From NCBI GenBank assembly GCA_947498415.1, contig CANMKB010000004.1, positions 186,001 to 250,000 of the forward strand: DNA of 64,000 nt, given 5' to 3'. Made by a program: the position numbers and the translations under genes. The DNA comes from an uncultured Paracoccaceae bacterium (GTDB lineage: Bacteria > Pseudomonadota > Alphaproteobacteria > Rhodobacterales > Rhodobacteraceae). Shown piece after piece: positions 49,799 to 57,776 of the stretch. Numbering within the stretch: the first letter of the stretch is position 1; every line of letters begins with the position of its first letter. The notes below the pieces were generated by a model. That model was not told the DNA's origin, did no database searches, and saw nothing but the letters and a program-made list of their open reading frames with translations.

Positions 49799-51205
49799 TT
49801 ATTCTTTTCCGATCGAACGCAGCAGTTGGTCCAGTTGACGACCTTGTTTGCTTGTGATCGCCGGGGCTGATTTCACTTTATTGAAATAGGCCTCTGGATC
49901 GTATTTTTCGACGGACAGATTGAGGTGATCCACAGTCAGCAGCCCCATCGCAGACAGCAAACGATAGGCTGCGGTCAGCTCAAGGCTCGATGCCGTAATC
50001 TGATTAGCCTGCGCATCCAACAATTCTTGCTCTGCGTTCAGAACATCCAATGTTGTCCGCGAACCCAGTTTTGCCTCTTCGCGAACACCTTCAAACGCAA
50101 TGCGTGCTGCACGGATTTGTCGCGCGCTCGCCTCGCGCTGTGCGCGCGCTGCCAGTGATTGCGCCCAAGCTGCGCCAACAGCCTGCCGCACGTTATGCCG
50201 TGTCGCGTGCAAACCACCGCGGGCCGCATCGCGACGCGCCATTGCTTGACGCACCTGTGCGCTTAAACGACCACCCTGATAGATCGGACCAGATGCACCT
50301 AAGGTCACGCTGCCAGATTGTGTTGATCCAGAATTGTTAAGACCTTCGTTGGCATTCAGGCTCATTGAAAGGCTTGTGGTTGGCCGCATAGCGGCACGTG
50401 CATTTGTAATCAGCAACTCATTTGCGGCGACACTAAACTGTGCACTCTGTAAATCTGGGTGATTGCGCACACCGATCGAGCGGGCCTTTTCAAGTGTAGA
50501 TGCTGTGCGTGGCAGACCACGCGGTGCAACCAATGCACCCGGTTTCTTGCCAACAAAAGCGGCATATGCCTCGCGGGCAGCCAACAGATCGCCCTGCGCA
50601 ACACCTAGCTCAGCCCGTGCACCTGCAAGTCGCGCTTCGGCCAGTGCCACATCGGTACGCGTCACTTCGCCAACTTCAAAACGATCTTCTGCGGCGCGAA
50701 GCTCTCGAGTGATCAAACGTAAATTGTTTTGACGCAACGCTACGATTTCCGAAAAGCGACGCACATCCATAAAGGCTTGAACGGCATTCAACAAAACACC
50801 CTGCTCAACCGAAACAAGCGTCTGGCGCGTCGCCAGAACAGTTTGCTGAAGCGCCGCTTGGCGTGACTTGGTCGAACCGCTGTCATCAAGGATCCAATTC
50901 ATCGACAGGCTAATGTTTGCTGAGTTATTGCTGTTCGCAGCGCTACTGCCAATCGCAGTAGTGCCGCCTCCAAAACTCCGCTGAACATTCGTTGCCCAGC
51001 TTAGAACCGGGCGTAAAGCACTTGCCGCAATCGCAACGTCTTCATCTGCAGCACGTAGCAAAGCACGGTTTTGCTCTAGCAATCCGCTGTGCTCATAGGC
51101 ATGTGCCATAGCATCTGCCAAAGATTCTGCCTGAGCCTGTACCATCGCAAGCGAGGACACGGACAGTGTCAACACGGTTGCAAGAAGTCGTTGTTTAATG
51201 CGCAT
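49799..51205 (-). CDS. TolC family outer membrane protein
   Basis: A 468-residue outer-membrane channel component. It has a signal peptide (KQRLLATVLTLSVSSLAMVQAQA), then two similar halves with TolC-type helices: SLADAMAHAYEHSGLLEQNR and RFEVGEVTRTDVALAEARLA in the first, GSRTTLDVLNAEQELLDA in the second. It forms the export tunnel for type I secretion or RND/ABC efflux. The ATG at 51205 is used because GAGGG lies nine bases before it and only two before the earlier ATG at 51214. It follows the PCMT gene, an arrangement seen in many alphaproteobacteria. Confidence 0.93.
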   Translation of the reverse strand: MRIKQRLLATVLTLSVSSLAMVQAQAESLADAMAHAYEHSGLLEQNRALLRAADEDVAIAASALRPVLSWATNVQRSFGGGTTAIGSSAANSNNSANISLSMNWILDDSGSTKSRQAALQQTVLATRQTLVSVEQGVLLNAVQAFMDVRRFSEIVALRQNNLRLITRELRAAEDRFEVGEVTRTDVALAEARLAGARAELGVAQGDLLAAREAYAAFVGKKPGALVAPRGLPRTASTLEKARSIGVRNHPDLQSAQFSVAANELLITNARAAMRPTTSLSMSLNANEGLNNSGSTQSGSVTLGASGPIYQGGRLSAQVRQAMARRDAARGGLHATRHNVRQAVGAAWAQSLAARAQREASARQIRAARIAFEGVREEAKLGSRTTLDVLNAEQELLDAQANQITASSLELTAAYRLLSAMGLLTVDHLNLSVEKYDPEAYFNKVKSAPAITSKQGRQLDQLLRSIGKE

Positions 51206-51222
51206 TCTACTCATCCCTCAAA

Positions 51223-51250
51223 TAACATGGGCGGCCCGCTTAGACCGCCC
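51223..51250 (-). terminator. Stem-loop between the PCMT-family gene and tolC
   Basis: On the minus strand GGGCGG (complement of 51245-51250) pairs with CCGCCC (complement of 51229-51234), followed by ATGTTATTT. It may end or attenuate transcription from the upstream methyltransferase gene before tolC. Confidence 0.5.
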
Positions 51251-51255
51251 CTCAT

Positions 51256-51909
51256 TCAGAATTCAAAATCCCGTTTCTTCTCGAATCCAGGTAAAACCGG
51301 CGCGCCAGCATTGAATGAAGATCGCCAAGCGATTTCCCCATTTGCCTTATGGCCAATTTGAACATCACCCAAAGCGCCATCCATAAAGATGCAAGCGATC
51401 CGCCCACCTTCTTTGAGTTGGTCAGTCAGCACCGCAGGCGCAACTTCAACACCACCCTGCACCACGATCACATCGTACGGGCCATGATCTGCAGCTCCTT
51501 CAACCAAGGCGCCAGGATGCACCACGACATTGTCGACGTTTTGCTCTGCCAGCACAGACTGCGCCTCTTTGGCGCGCGCCTCATCTTCTTCAACGGCAAC
51601 AACCGCTTCTGCCATACGTGCGATGACCGCAGCGGAATAGCCAAGGCCCGCGCCAATATCGAGCACAAGCTCGTCTTTGCGGATGTCTAAAGCATCAAGC
51701 ATCTTTGCCAATGTGCGCGGCTCAAGCACCACGCGCCCCTCATCAAGAAATAGGTTTTCCCCCATATAAGCAGCGTCACGCTTTTCAAAAGGGACGAATG
51801 CCTCTCGAGGGACATTTAACATCGCTTCGATGATAGGAAACTTGGTTACATCAGATGGGCGCACTTGCGTGTCCACCATTGCCGTGCGGCGTGTTATAAA
51901 GTCAGACAT
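51256..51909 (-). CDS. Protein-L-isoaspartate O-methyltransferase family protein
   Basis: A 217-residue SAM methyltransferase. [16 protein letters not shown] and [17 protein letters not shown] are the PCMT N-terminal signature, and [19 protein letters not shown] the SAM-binding motif I. PCMT repairs isoaspartyl residues in aged proteins. The motif region normally with TGSGYQ reads GAGLGYS here, and this short alphaproteobacterial branch next to tolC may have another substrate. Start ATG 51909 has a weak purine site. Confidence 0.88.
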   Translation of the reverse strand: MSDFITRRTAMVDTQVRPSDVTKFPIIEAMLNVPREAFVPFEKRDAAYMGENLFLDEGRVVLEPRTLAKMLDALDIRKDELVLDIGAGLGYSAAVIARMAEAVVAVEEDEARAKEAQSVLAEQNVDNVVVHPGALVEGAADHGPYDVIVVQGGVEVAPAVLTDQLKEGGRIACIFMDGALGDVQIGHKANGEIAWRSSFNAGAPVLPGFEKKRDFEF

Positions 51910-52051
51910 ACTAAACTCATTCGTTCAGATTTCGGTCAATCACCTCTTGCCACATAAAAAAGCACGGGGCAACGCCGGGACGTATCAAAAGCTACAGTTC
52001 CTGCTTGCAGGCGGATTTGAGATCGTTTATTCCCCGCCATACCACATCGGC

Positions 52052-52125
52052 GGCGAGTTGGCGGAGTGGTGACGCAGCGGATTGCAAATCCGTGTACACC
52101 GGTTCGATTCCGGTACTCGCCTCCA
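52052..52125 (+). tRNA. tRNA-Cys (anticodon GCA); integration site of the mobile element
   Basis: A 74-base cloverleaf with encoded CCA. Acceptor stem GGCGAGT/ACTCGCC, anticodon stem CGGAT/ATCCG around TTGCAAA giving GCA (cysteine), T-arm CCGGTTCGATTCCGG, and discriminator T73, which is the known identity base for cysteine. The integrase gene of the element starts its 3' end only 68 bases downstream, so the 3' part of this tRNA is the probable attachment site. Confidence 0.95.
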
Positions 52126-52193
52126 ATAAAATCAATGACTTGCGTCATCCTTTCTCTCCTTCACTGCCATTTTTGAAACAACCGTTGAAACTT

Positions 52194-53225
52194 TCACGTT
52201 TCGGTCTTGCTTCGTTCCAATTGATTTCTTGCCTCTTGAGCGCGCTTCGCGAGCTCTCTTTGCCGGATCGGCCCACCGTACTTTTTGAGCATCTCAACGC
52301 CTGAATGGCCGGTGACGGCCTTGACCATCTCGTCATCACACCCAGCCAGATACAGCTCAATCGTCGCATTTTTCCTGAGCCCGTGCGTTTTGTAGTAGCT
52401 CGCCTTCTCGTGCTTCATCTTCTTTTTGATGGAGCGCATTTCCTCGGCGATGATGCGATAGCTGACCGACCTGCCCTTAGCGTCAGTCACTACCGTGCCG
52501 TCCGTTCGCTCGAGCCCGTCCAGGTGAGCCTTGAGACGATCAGTGAGCGGGATCCACAGCGGCTTGTCGGTTTTACCCTGAGTGAAATCGAATCCTTCGT
52601 CGGAAAAGTGTGCCCACTTCATCTTTACGACGTCGCCAATTCGCTGGCCTGTGCCAACGCAAAGCTCGTAGACCAGTCGCGCACGCTCAGAAGCCAGCGC
52701 TTCGAACTCTGCGCGGACATCGTCCGGCCAAGGCTCCCAGCCATCGCTCTGCTGCTTGAAGAGCGGAATGCCTTTCGCCGGATTGCCGTGCTCCTTCTTA
52801 ATAAAGCCAATCAATCGTGCGTGGTTCATCAAGACGACCATGACCTGGACGAGATAATTGGCTTGCCGCCAGTGATCCGCATTGGCGCGGTGCAATTCGT
52901 AGATATGATGGGTCTCGATCCTGGCCGGGTCTTTCTCGGCCCAGATCTCACGAATGTGGCTGATATACCGCCGATAGTCGGATCTCGTCCGGGGCTTCAG
53001 CTTTTTGTAGGCGTCGCTCTCGTAGTAGCTCAGGATTAAGGCCTCAAAGTTACGCTTCACCGGCGCAGGCGCTGGCTTTCCTTTAAGCAGGCGATTGTAA
53101 TGATCCCAAAATTCCGGAGTGCCCGCTTCTTCATGCATCATGACAGAGATGCCGCGCGAACGCCGGATGAACCGAAGGTATCCTCTGTCATTGTAGACGT
53201 ATTTTGGAAGGCTCTTGCGGGTCAT
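52194..53225 (-). CDS. Tyrosine recombinase/integrase
   Basis: A 343-residue phage-type integrase. The catalytic set is visible: Arg195 in GTGQRIGD, Lys218 in QGKTDKP, His281-x-x-Arg284 in KTHGLRKNA, His307 in TGHSG and the nucleophile Tyr316 in KKYGG. The N-terminal part is an arm-binding and SAM-like core-binding domain. It integrates or excises the element at the adjacent tRNA-Cys. Its start overlaps the 63-residue upstream gene by ATGA. Confidence 0.92.
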   Translation of the reverse strand: MTRKSLPKYVYNDRGYLRFIRRSRGISVMMHEEAGTPEFWDHYNRLLKGKPAPAPVKRNFEALILSYYESDAYKKLKPRTRSDYRRYISHIREIWAEKDPARIETHHIYELHRANADHWRQANYLVQVMVVLMNHARLIGFIKKEHGNPAKGIPLFKQQSDGWEPWPDDVRAEFEALASERARLVYELCVGTGQRIGDVVKMKWAHFSDEGFDFTQGKTDKPLWIPLTDRLKAHLDGLERTDGTVVTDAKGRSVSYRIIAEEMRSIKKKMKHEKASYYKTHGLRKNATIELYLAGCDDEMVKAVTGHSGVEMLKKYGGPIRQRELAKRAQEARNQLERSKTET

Positions 53226-53413
53226 TCGCCCATTCTCAGGTCACTGTTGAGAAAGTCGTCAGCTGCCTCTGGCGCGACCATGTTGGCATCGACGATGACA
53301 CTGCCATCTGGCTTGATCTCGAACTTCGCGCGTTGCCAACCTGCCTCCCGCGCCTCGCGGATAAAAGCCGAGGCCGCTTGTTTCGCTTTCGTCTGTGCAC
53401 TTACTTTCGTCAT
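53222..53413 (-). CDS. Small basic protein upstream of the integrase, possible excisionase
   Basis: A 63-residue protein whose stop overlaps the integrase start by four bases. KAKQAASAFIREAREAGW is a predicted helix, and FEIKPDGSVIVDANM a hairpin. There is no clear winged-helix excisionase motif, so the role is unknown; translational coupling with the integrase suggests involvement in integration or excision. Confidence 0.55.
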   Translation of the reverse strand: MTKVSAQTKAKQAASAFIREAREAGWQRAKFEIKPDGSVIVDANMVAPEAADDFLNSDLRMGE

Positions 53414-53437
53414 CTTATCGACACCTCTCTCACCTCG

Positions 53438-53632
53438 TTAACAACGCGCATTATCACCCTGATCTATATTGATATTTCCGATTGAAGCGGGAGTGGAGCG
53501 CCTGTCCTTTGCCGCGCGAATTGCGCGGATCACCTCAGAATTCTGGGAGTTGCCATTGCGATCGGACTCCGCCTTGATCCACTCCTTGAGCTCTTGCGGA
53601 AGCCGAAGTTGCATTGGTTTACGACTGTTCAT
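53438..53632 (-). CDS. Arc-type ribbon-helix-helix protein
   Basis: A 64-residue protein with the ribbon-helix-helix pattern: QLRLPQELKEWIKAESDR and SQNSEVIRAIRAAKDRR, giving the beta ribbon (MQLRLP) and two helices. Such proteins bind DNA as dimers of dimers. It is divergent from another ribbon-helix-helix gene at 53717, with two palindromes between their starts, and is upstream of the integrase, which it may regulate. Confidence 0.8.
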   Translation of the reverse strand: MNSRKPMQLRLPQELKEWIKAESDRNGNSQNSEVIRAIRAAKDRRSTPASIGNINIDQGDNARC

Positions 53633-53664
53633 GAAACGCCTCCAGGTTGAAACAATATCCCGTT

Positions 53665-53714
53665 AGTGGCACTTAGCCACTATTGCGTCAATCGCTTTTT
53701 ATGGCACAGTGCCA
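53665..53714. promoter_or_regulatory. Two palindromic operators between divergent ribbon-helix-helix genes
   Basis: AGTGGC at 53665-53670 and GCCACT at 53676-53681 form the first site; TGGCAC-A-GTGCCA at 53702-53714 is the second. Both contain GTGGC/TGGCAC half-sites. The second ends three bases before the ATG at 53717. They are probably operators for one or both neighbouring Arc-type proteins. Confidence 0.65.
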
Positions 53715-53716
53715 CC

Positions 53717-54031
53717 ATGCCAGAACAAAGCTCTCAAAATCAGGATAAATTTATCGTGCGGCTGCCCGACGGTCTTCGCGATCGGATACGCCTCGCGGCT
53801 GAGGCCAACCACCGCAGTATGAATGCTGAGGTCGTTGCCCTACTCGAAGAAAATTATCCGGCCCCTGTGCCGGAAAAACTGGAAGACCCCGCCGCGCGGC
53901 TGCTCTTCTGGCTCGCGAAGCGCATCCGCCGAAGAAGCCCGAAGCCCGGCTCTCCCAGAGACAAGCAAGCAGCCTTGTATGAGCGCATTGCGGGCGATAT
54001 TTCAGAACGCATGAAGGATATCGGGGAATAG
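53717..54031 (+). CDS. Arc family DNA-binding protein
   Basis: A 104-residue protein. FIVRLPDGLRDRIRLAAEAN and HRSMNAEVVALLEENYP form a complete ribbon-helix-helix domain of Arc type; the rest is a helical, basic tail. The frame opens at 53666, but the ATG at 53717 gives the normal start. It is divergent from the shorter Arc-type gene and shares two operator-like palindromes with it, a layout typical for a regulatory switch in mobile elements. Confidence 0.85.
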   Translation: MPEQSSQNQDKFIVRLPDGLRDRIRLAAEANHRSMNAEVVALLEENYPAPVPEKLEDPAARLLFWLAKRIRRRSPKPGSPRDKQAALYERIAGDISERMKDIGE

Positions 54032-54033
54032 CC

Positions 54034-54675
54034 TTAGTAGGCCACCCACTCATATCCGTGGTTGCCTTCGTGGTCCTCCCATTCAACGCCGACCCCGCGC
54101 CGCCAATTCGATGACGAACAGCGCCGCGACGGCAGAACCCATTGCGGGGCAGCCGCTGGTGTGGTGCGTTGCCAGCCGAATTCGCCCTGCGTGCCGTAGG
54201 TCCCGAGGCGCATGTTGTAACTCTCAGAGCAATCATCGTCGCGGCCACGTTCGTGATGACTGTAATGCCGAACGTCCCAGACGCGGATCGAGCGCACGAA
54301 ATCGAATTCCAAACCGCTGATGTCGATATCGGCACCACCTTCGACCACCTGTGCCAAAATGATTTGCCCAAGCGTTTGACCTGATTGGTCGCTGGCCTCC
54401 CAGAGTTTAGGGGCCGTGCTCTGCAATGGTGCGCGCTCAGAAACACCCATAGGACAACGCCAGATTTGCAACGGCGGCTCAATCGGCCAGGGCGTGATCC
54501 GACGGATGAACACGGCACGGGCATGAGCGCATTCTGCTGACGTGGGCCACCCACCAGCCAGGCAAAGCAGAATGGCGCAGTCAACCTGATAGGCTTTCGC
54601 CGCCTGCGGAGCCACACTGAAAAGCAGAGACATTGCGACCCCAAAGAACCAATTCCTGATAAATCTGCACCACAT
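54034..54675 (-). CDS. Exported protein of unknown function found with conjugation genes
   Basis: A 213-residue protein with a signal peptide (FGVAMSLLFSVAPQAAKA). The mature start YQVDCAILLCLAGGWPTS and CAHARAVFIRRITPWPIEPP contain cysteine pairs that suit the periplasm. I recall similar proteins beside VirB operons in Rhodobacteraceae plasmids but do not know a function. Convergent with the Arc-type gene (two bases between) and divergent from the XRE gene, with an inverted repeat in its promoter region. Confidence 0.6.
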   Translation of the reverse strand: MWCRFIRNWFFGVAMSLLFSVAPQAAKAYQVDCAILLCLAGGWPTSAECAHARAVFIRRITPWPIEPPLQIWRCPMGVSERAPLQSTAPKLWEASDQSGQTLGQIILAQVVEGGADIDISGLEFDFVRSIRVWDVRHYSHHERGRDDDCSESYNMRLGTYGTQGEFGWQRTTPAAAPQWVLPSRRCSSSNWRRGVGVEWEDHEGNHGYEWVAY

Positions 54676-54676
54676 A

Positions 54677-54714
54677 TCAATAATTGCCTTTTGATTACGT
54701 TACTGTATTATTGA
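54677..54714. promoter_or_regulatory. Inverted repeat in the divergent promoter of the exported protein and the XRE gene
   Basis: TCAATAAT at 54677-54684 and ATTATTGA at 54707-54714 form a perfect 8-bp inverted repeat spaced by 22 bases, starting two bases before the minus-strand start codon at 54675. The placement suits a dimeric regulator, possibly the XRE protein. Confidence 0.45.
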
Positions 54715-54784
54715 AAAAGTAGCTCCAACACCCCCTTCACACCATATACGAGAACATCATTTGTGATGCTCGCGCGCGCTTTGT

Positions 54785-54796
54785 GGAATATATTCC
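54785..54796. promoter_or_regulatory. Palindrome GGAATATATTCC upstream of the XRE gene
   Basis: A perfect 12-bp palindrome 36 bases before the ATG at 54833. Position and symmetry suggest an autoregulatory site of the XRE-type regulator. Confidence 0.5.
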
Positions 54797-54832
54797 GTAG
54801 AGCGGTTCTTGTGATCTGGCCGAATACAGGCC

Positions 54833-55045
54833 ATGAAATTGCGGGAACGAGTAGGGCTAAATGTACGGAATCTAAGAAATTCCAGAGGATTGAGCCAAGA
54901 ACAATTAGCCTTAGCTGCGGAAGTCGATCGCAGCTATATCAGCGAGATCGAACTCGCCAAGAATTCAGCATCAATCGATGTTCTGGAGCGGATCGCGGAT
55001 GCTCTCAGCGTCGATCCAAAGGAATTGTTTAACGAGAGGGGCTAG
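54833..55045 (+). CDS. XRE family helix-turn-helix regulator
   Basis: A 70-residue protein that is just one Cro/CI-type domain: NVRNLRNSRGLSQEQLALAA is helix 1-2, VDRSYISEIELAKNSASI the recognition helix region, and LERIADALSVDPKELF the last helices. It probably binds the palindrome just upstream. It is followed after two bases by an unknown 66-residue gene, so the two may act together. Such regulators often control transfer genes of integrative elements. Confidence 0.88.
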   Translation: MKLRERVGLNVRNLRNSRGLSQEQLALAAEVDRSYISEIELAKNSASIDVLERIADALSVDPKELFNERG

Positions 55046-55047
55046 TT

Positions 55048-55248
55048 TTGCCCGAATTTGAGAGTGTTCGCACAACGGCCGAAGCCATCGGCCGCATTAC
55101 CTGTATCAAGACAGGCGAAGAAATCGGCTTGCTGTATCATTGGGACAATGGTGAGACGCAGGCGGCGCTTTACGATGATGGTCATCCTGATACATCAAAC
55201 TGCTCAGATCATCCCGCTGAAACGGACATCGGCGCAAACCGCAGCTAA
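55048..55248 (+). CDS. Small conserved-type protein of unknown function
   Basis: A 66-residue protein starting with TTG at 55048, two bases after the XRE stop. FESVRTTAEAIGRITCIKTG and LYHWDNGETQAALYDDG suggest a small beta-rich fold. No known domain is recognised. Linkage to the XRE regulator suggests a role in the element's regulation. Without a clear ribosome-binding site, translation is probably coupled to the upstream gene. Confidence 0.5.
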   Translation: MPEFESVRTTAEAIGRITCIKTGEEIGLLYHWDNGETQAALYDDGHPDTSNCSDHPAETDIGANRS

Positions 55249-55380
55249 CGGCCGGAAAGAACCCGAACGTCCTGATGCTGCATCAAGTAGGAATGTCGGA
55301 TTTCAGCCTCTCGCCCTAATGCATCTGGCCCAGCTCGAAGTTGGCGGAGAGCTAGACAGTGTCCATGCCCAGATGGTCTT

Positions 55381-56124
55381 TCATGAAGTTGGCGATAACT
55401 CGATGGGCCTGTCGGTTGAGTGGACGAAAAGTAGAAAAACAGCTGCTCCAATTTGGGTGGCTTTTTCGGGAGTTAACCGAAAGCCGGTTCCGGCAGGTTT
55501 TCCACGTTTCCACTCTTCAAGATGCTCGTCACAGCAAAACGCCAACATGGACTGGCATTGCGTTTTAGCAGCACACCCGTTCACGTCCGATACTTCAGCC
55601 CAGATGACGGTAGCTTCGGGGTGCACGGCTTCTACTTCCAATCCATCCCGGTTGATTGAAACCTTGATCTGCCTTTCACACTCCGGACAGGCTGACTGAA
55701 CAGTCGTCTCGTGGCCAGTCATCGCAGCGGTTCCTAATGCATCAATGACACAAATAGCGTTGATGCGCCTGCCGCCCAGTGAAACTCGATGCTGCGTCGG
55801 GGTCGCGGAGAACGGATAGGCTGCTACAATCACGTCGTCTTCAAAAAGGACCAGATCGCGTCGTTGCAGGCTCCGAAGTGATGATCTTAAATCCACCAAT
55901 GTTTGCCCAGTGGACATCTTGAGGTCGTTCAATGTTGGGGGCATTCCAGCCCTGACGAAACCGAGCAGCACCAGTCGGTGAATGGCAAGCTCTTGCGGAG
56001 TAATCCCATCCCATCGATCTGCCATCCGTTCCGCTGTCATTAACGCCTCAAGAGCCTTGGCAACATACCCATCAGACACCACTGACCAGTCGAGATAGCT
56101 GCTTCGCGCCATGACCGCCTTCAT
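55381..56124 (-). CDS. merB: Organomercurial lyase (alkylmercury lyase)
   Basis: A 247-residue enzyme that splits the carbon-mercury bond of organomercurials, giving Hg(II) for MerA. The catalytic residues fit: Cys125 and Asp128 in NAICVIDAL correspond to Cys96/Asp99 of the R831b enzyme, and the cysteine of AFCCDEHLEEW near 197-198 to Cys159. YPFSATPTQHRVSLGG is the family's substrate-site stretch. An N-terminal winged-helix-like part is usual. The start overlaps the merA stop by ATGA. Its presence predicts broad-spectrum mercury resistance. Confidence 0.93.
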   Translation of the reverse strand: MKAVMARSSYLDWSVVSDGYVAKALEALMTAERMADRWDGITPQELAIHRLVLLGFVRAGMPPTLNDLKMSTGQTLVDLRSSLRSLQRRDLVLFEDDVIVAAYPFSATPTQHRVSLGGRRINAICVIDALGTAAMTGHETTVQSACPECERQIKVSINRDGLEVEAVHPEATVIWAEVSDVNGCAAKTQCQSMLAFCCDEHLEEWKRGKPAGTGFRLTPEKATQIGAAVFLLFVHSTDRPIELSPTS

Positions 56125-57554
56125 CCTGCACAGCAGGACAGTTTGGCTACATCCTTATCAAATGTTTGTGCGGCTAGCTTCAGCCCCTCGACTGTTGTGA
56201 GATAGGGAAAGATCATTGCGCCCAGATCGTCGTAGGTCATTCCCATTTTGATAGCCATCGCTGCGGTCTGGATACTGTCTGCTCCTTCCGGGGCAATGAT
56301 ATGCGCGCCCAATAGCTGCTTAGTGTCCTTGTCCGCGATCAGTTTGATAAGACCGCGCGTGTCGCGGGCAGCCAACGCACGAGGCACGTGCTCCAGGCCC
56401 AAGACCGATGTGGCCACTTCATGACCAGCGGACTCGGCCTGCGCCTCGGTAAGGCCGACACTGGCGACCTGTGGATCAGAAAAGACAACAGCGGGCATGA
56501 CGCTGTTGTCATAGCTGAGTGTGTTTCCATTCATCGCATTCTTGGCGGCGAGCTTCGCGCCATAGGCCGCCATATAGACAAACTGATCAGTCCCGGTCAC
56601 ATCGCCTGTCGCATAAACCCCGTCTCGGGTACTGCGCATCTGCGGGTCGATGACAATTCCGCCACGCGCGTTGATGTCGATCCCAGCGACATCAAGCCCC
56701 AAAGAACCCGTGTTCGGGATGCGACCCGTCGCCAACAAGAGCTTCTCGGCTTCGATCCTGACCGCCACGCCGTTATGTGTCGCGTGCAACGTGACAACCC
56801 CTCCCGTTTTTTCGAACCTGTCGTATGATAGCCCGTCCAGCACCTTGATGCCTTCATCGACAAAGGCTTTCGTTAGAGCTTCGCTGACCTCTGGTTCGGC
56901 TTCTGGAAGCAAGCCACGACGCGTGACAATGGTTACTTCGACACCTGCGCGGGCAAATATCTGAGCAATCTCAACGCCGATGTAGCCGCCACCCATCACC
57001 ATGAGTGACTTGGGAAGTTCTGACTGTTCAAGTGCTGAGGTGCTGTCCAGCCATTCGACCTTATCCACTCCGGGGATATCTGGCACATGTGGCGAAGACC
57101 CCGTTGCGATGATAATTTTTGGCGCACGAATGGTGCGATCTCCAACCTCTAGAGAGCCATCGCTTGCGAAACTTGCCTGGCCTTCGATGTAGTTGACACT
57201 TTCATAGTTCGGCAAAACATCAACGTATTTTGCGGCCCGCAGATCATCGACCAAGGCTTGCTTTTGGGCGACCAGGGCCGCCCAATCGGTCACTTTTGCG
57301 GTGGCTTCCACACCATCAAACCGGTCAGCGGTTTTGGCTGAATGCAGTGTTTCCACTGCGCGGATCATCGCCTTGGACGGAACACAACCGACGTTGACAC
57401 AAGTGCCTCCGATGGTTCCATATCCGATGAGCGCCACGCGGGCACCGTCTTCGGCGGCCGTGATCGCAGCAGAAAATCCAGCAGATCCAGCGCCAATTAC
57501 AGCGAGGTCAAATGTATCGGCATCTGCCGAATTCGAAGAACAACAGTCGGACAT
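56121..57554 (-). CDS. merA: Mercuric reductase
   Basis: A 477-residue FAD/NADPH disulfide oxidoreductase that reduces Hg(II) to volatile Hg(0) in the cytoplasm. FAD-binding GAGSAGFSAAITAAE, the redox motif GGTCVNVGCVPSK, NADPH-binding GGGYIGVEIAQIFARAG, and the C-terminal Cys-Cys pair in KLSCCAG that delivers mercury to the active site are all present. There is no N-terminal MerP-like NmerA domain; instead the chain starts MSDCCSSN with a Cys-Cys at residues 4-5. It is followed by merB with a four-base overlap. Confidence 0.97.
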   Translation of the reverse strand: MSDCCSSNSADADTFDLAVIGAGSAGFSAAITAAEDGARVALIGYGTIGGTCVNVGCVPSKAMIRAVETLHSAKTADRFDGVEATAKVTDWAALVAQKQALVDDLRAAKYVDVLPNYESVNYIEGQASFASDGSLEVGDRTIRAPKIIIATGSSPHVPDIPGVDKVEWLDSTSALEQSELPKSLMVMGGGYIGVEIAQIFARAGVEVTIVTRRGLLPEAEPEVSEALTKAFVDEGIKVLDGLSYDRFEKTGGVVTLHATHNGVAVRIEAEKLLLATGRIPNTGSLGLDVAGIDINARGGIVIDPQMRSTRDGVYATGDVTGTDQFVYMAAYGAKLAAKNAMNGNTLSYDNSVMPAVVFSDPQVASVGLTEAQAESAGHEVATSVLGLEHVPRALAARDTRGLIKLIADKDTKQLLGAHIIAPEGADSIQTAAMAIKMGMTYDDLGAMIFPYLTTVEGLKLAAQTFDKDVAKLSCCAG

Positions 57555-57572
57555 ATTTTTGGTCTTTCGGTA

Positions 57573-57776
57573 TCAGGTTTTCCGCGCACGGCGGATGAGA
57601 GCATAAATCGTGATCAGCGCGAACACAGCGAGAGCGGGCAATAGGACATAATCGAGATAGCCAACTACGGCCGACAGCCCCACAATCCCGAAAAGCACAG
57701 CGAGAATTGGCGTGAAGCAACACAGCGCGGCTATCACCGTGCCAAAGATGCCGAGTTTAAGAAGTCTGTCGTTCAC
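57573..57776 (-). CDS. merF: Mercury transport protein MerF
   Basis: A 67-residue two-helix inner-membrane protein. The first helix has the vicinal cysteines in GTVIAALCCFTPILAVLFG, and the second is VVGYLDYVLLPALAVFALIT. MerF moves Hg(II) from the periplasm to MerA. The second Cys-Cys pair of classical MerF, after helix 2, is missing, as the chain ends YALIRRARKT. GTG 57776 is chosen because the typical protein starts just before the first helix; the frame is open up to 57857 (94 residues), in which an extra CGC motif would be added. The start lies inside the upstream gene. Confidence 0.85.
   Translation of the reverse strand: MNDRLLKLGIFGTVIAALCCFTPILAVLFGIVGLSAVVGYLDYVLLPALAVFALITIYALIRRARKT

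Noticed and set aside
53751..54680. 309-codon minus-strand frame across the exported protein and Arc-type genes
   Set aside because: Out of frame with two better supported genes; Cys/Arg-rich and without domain.
55245..55451. 68-codon minus-strand frame ending near the merB 3' end, with a coding-like tail
   Set aside because: Overlaps merB in another frame, start and family unclear; could be a gene fragment left at the mer insertion point but not supportable.
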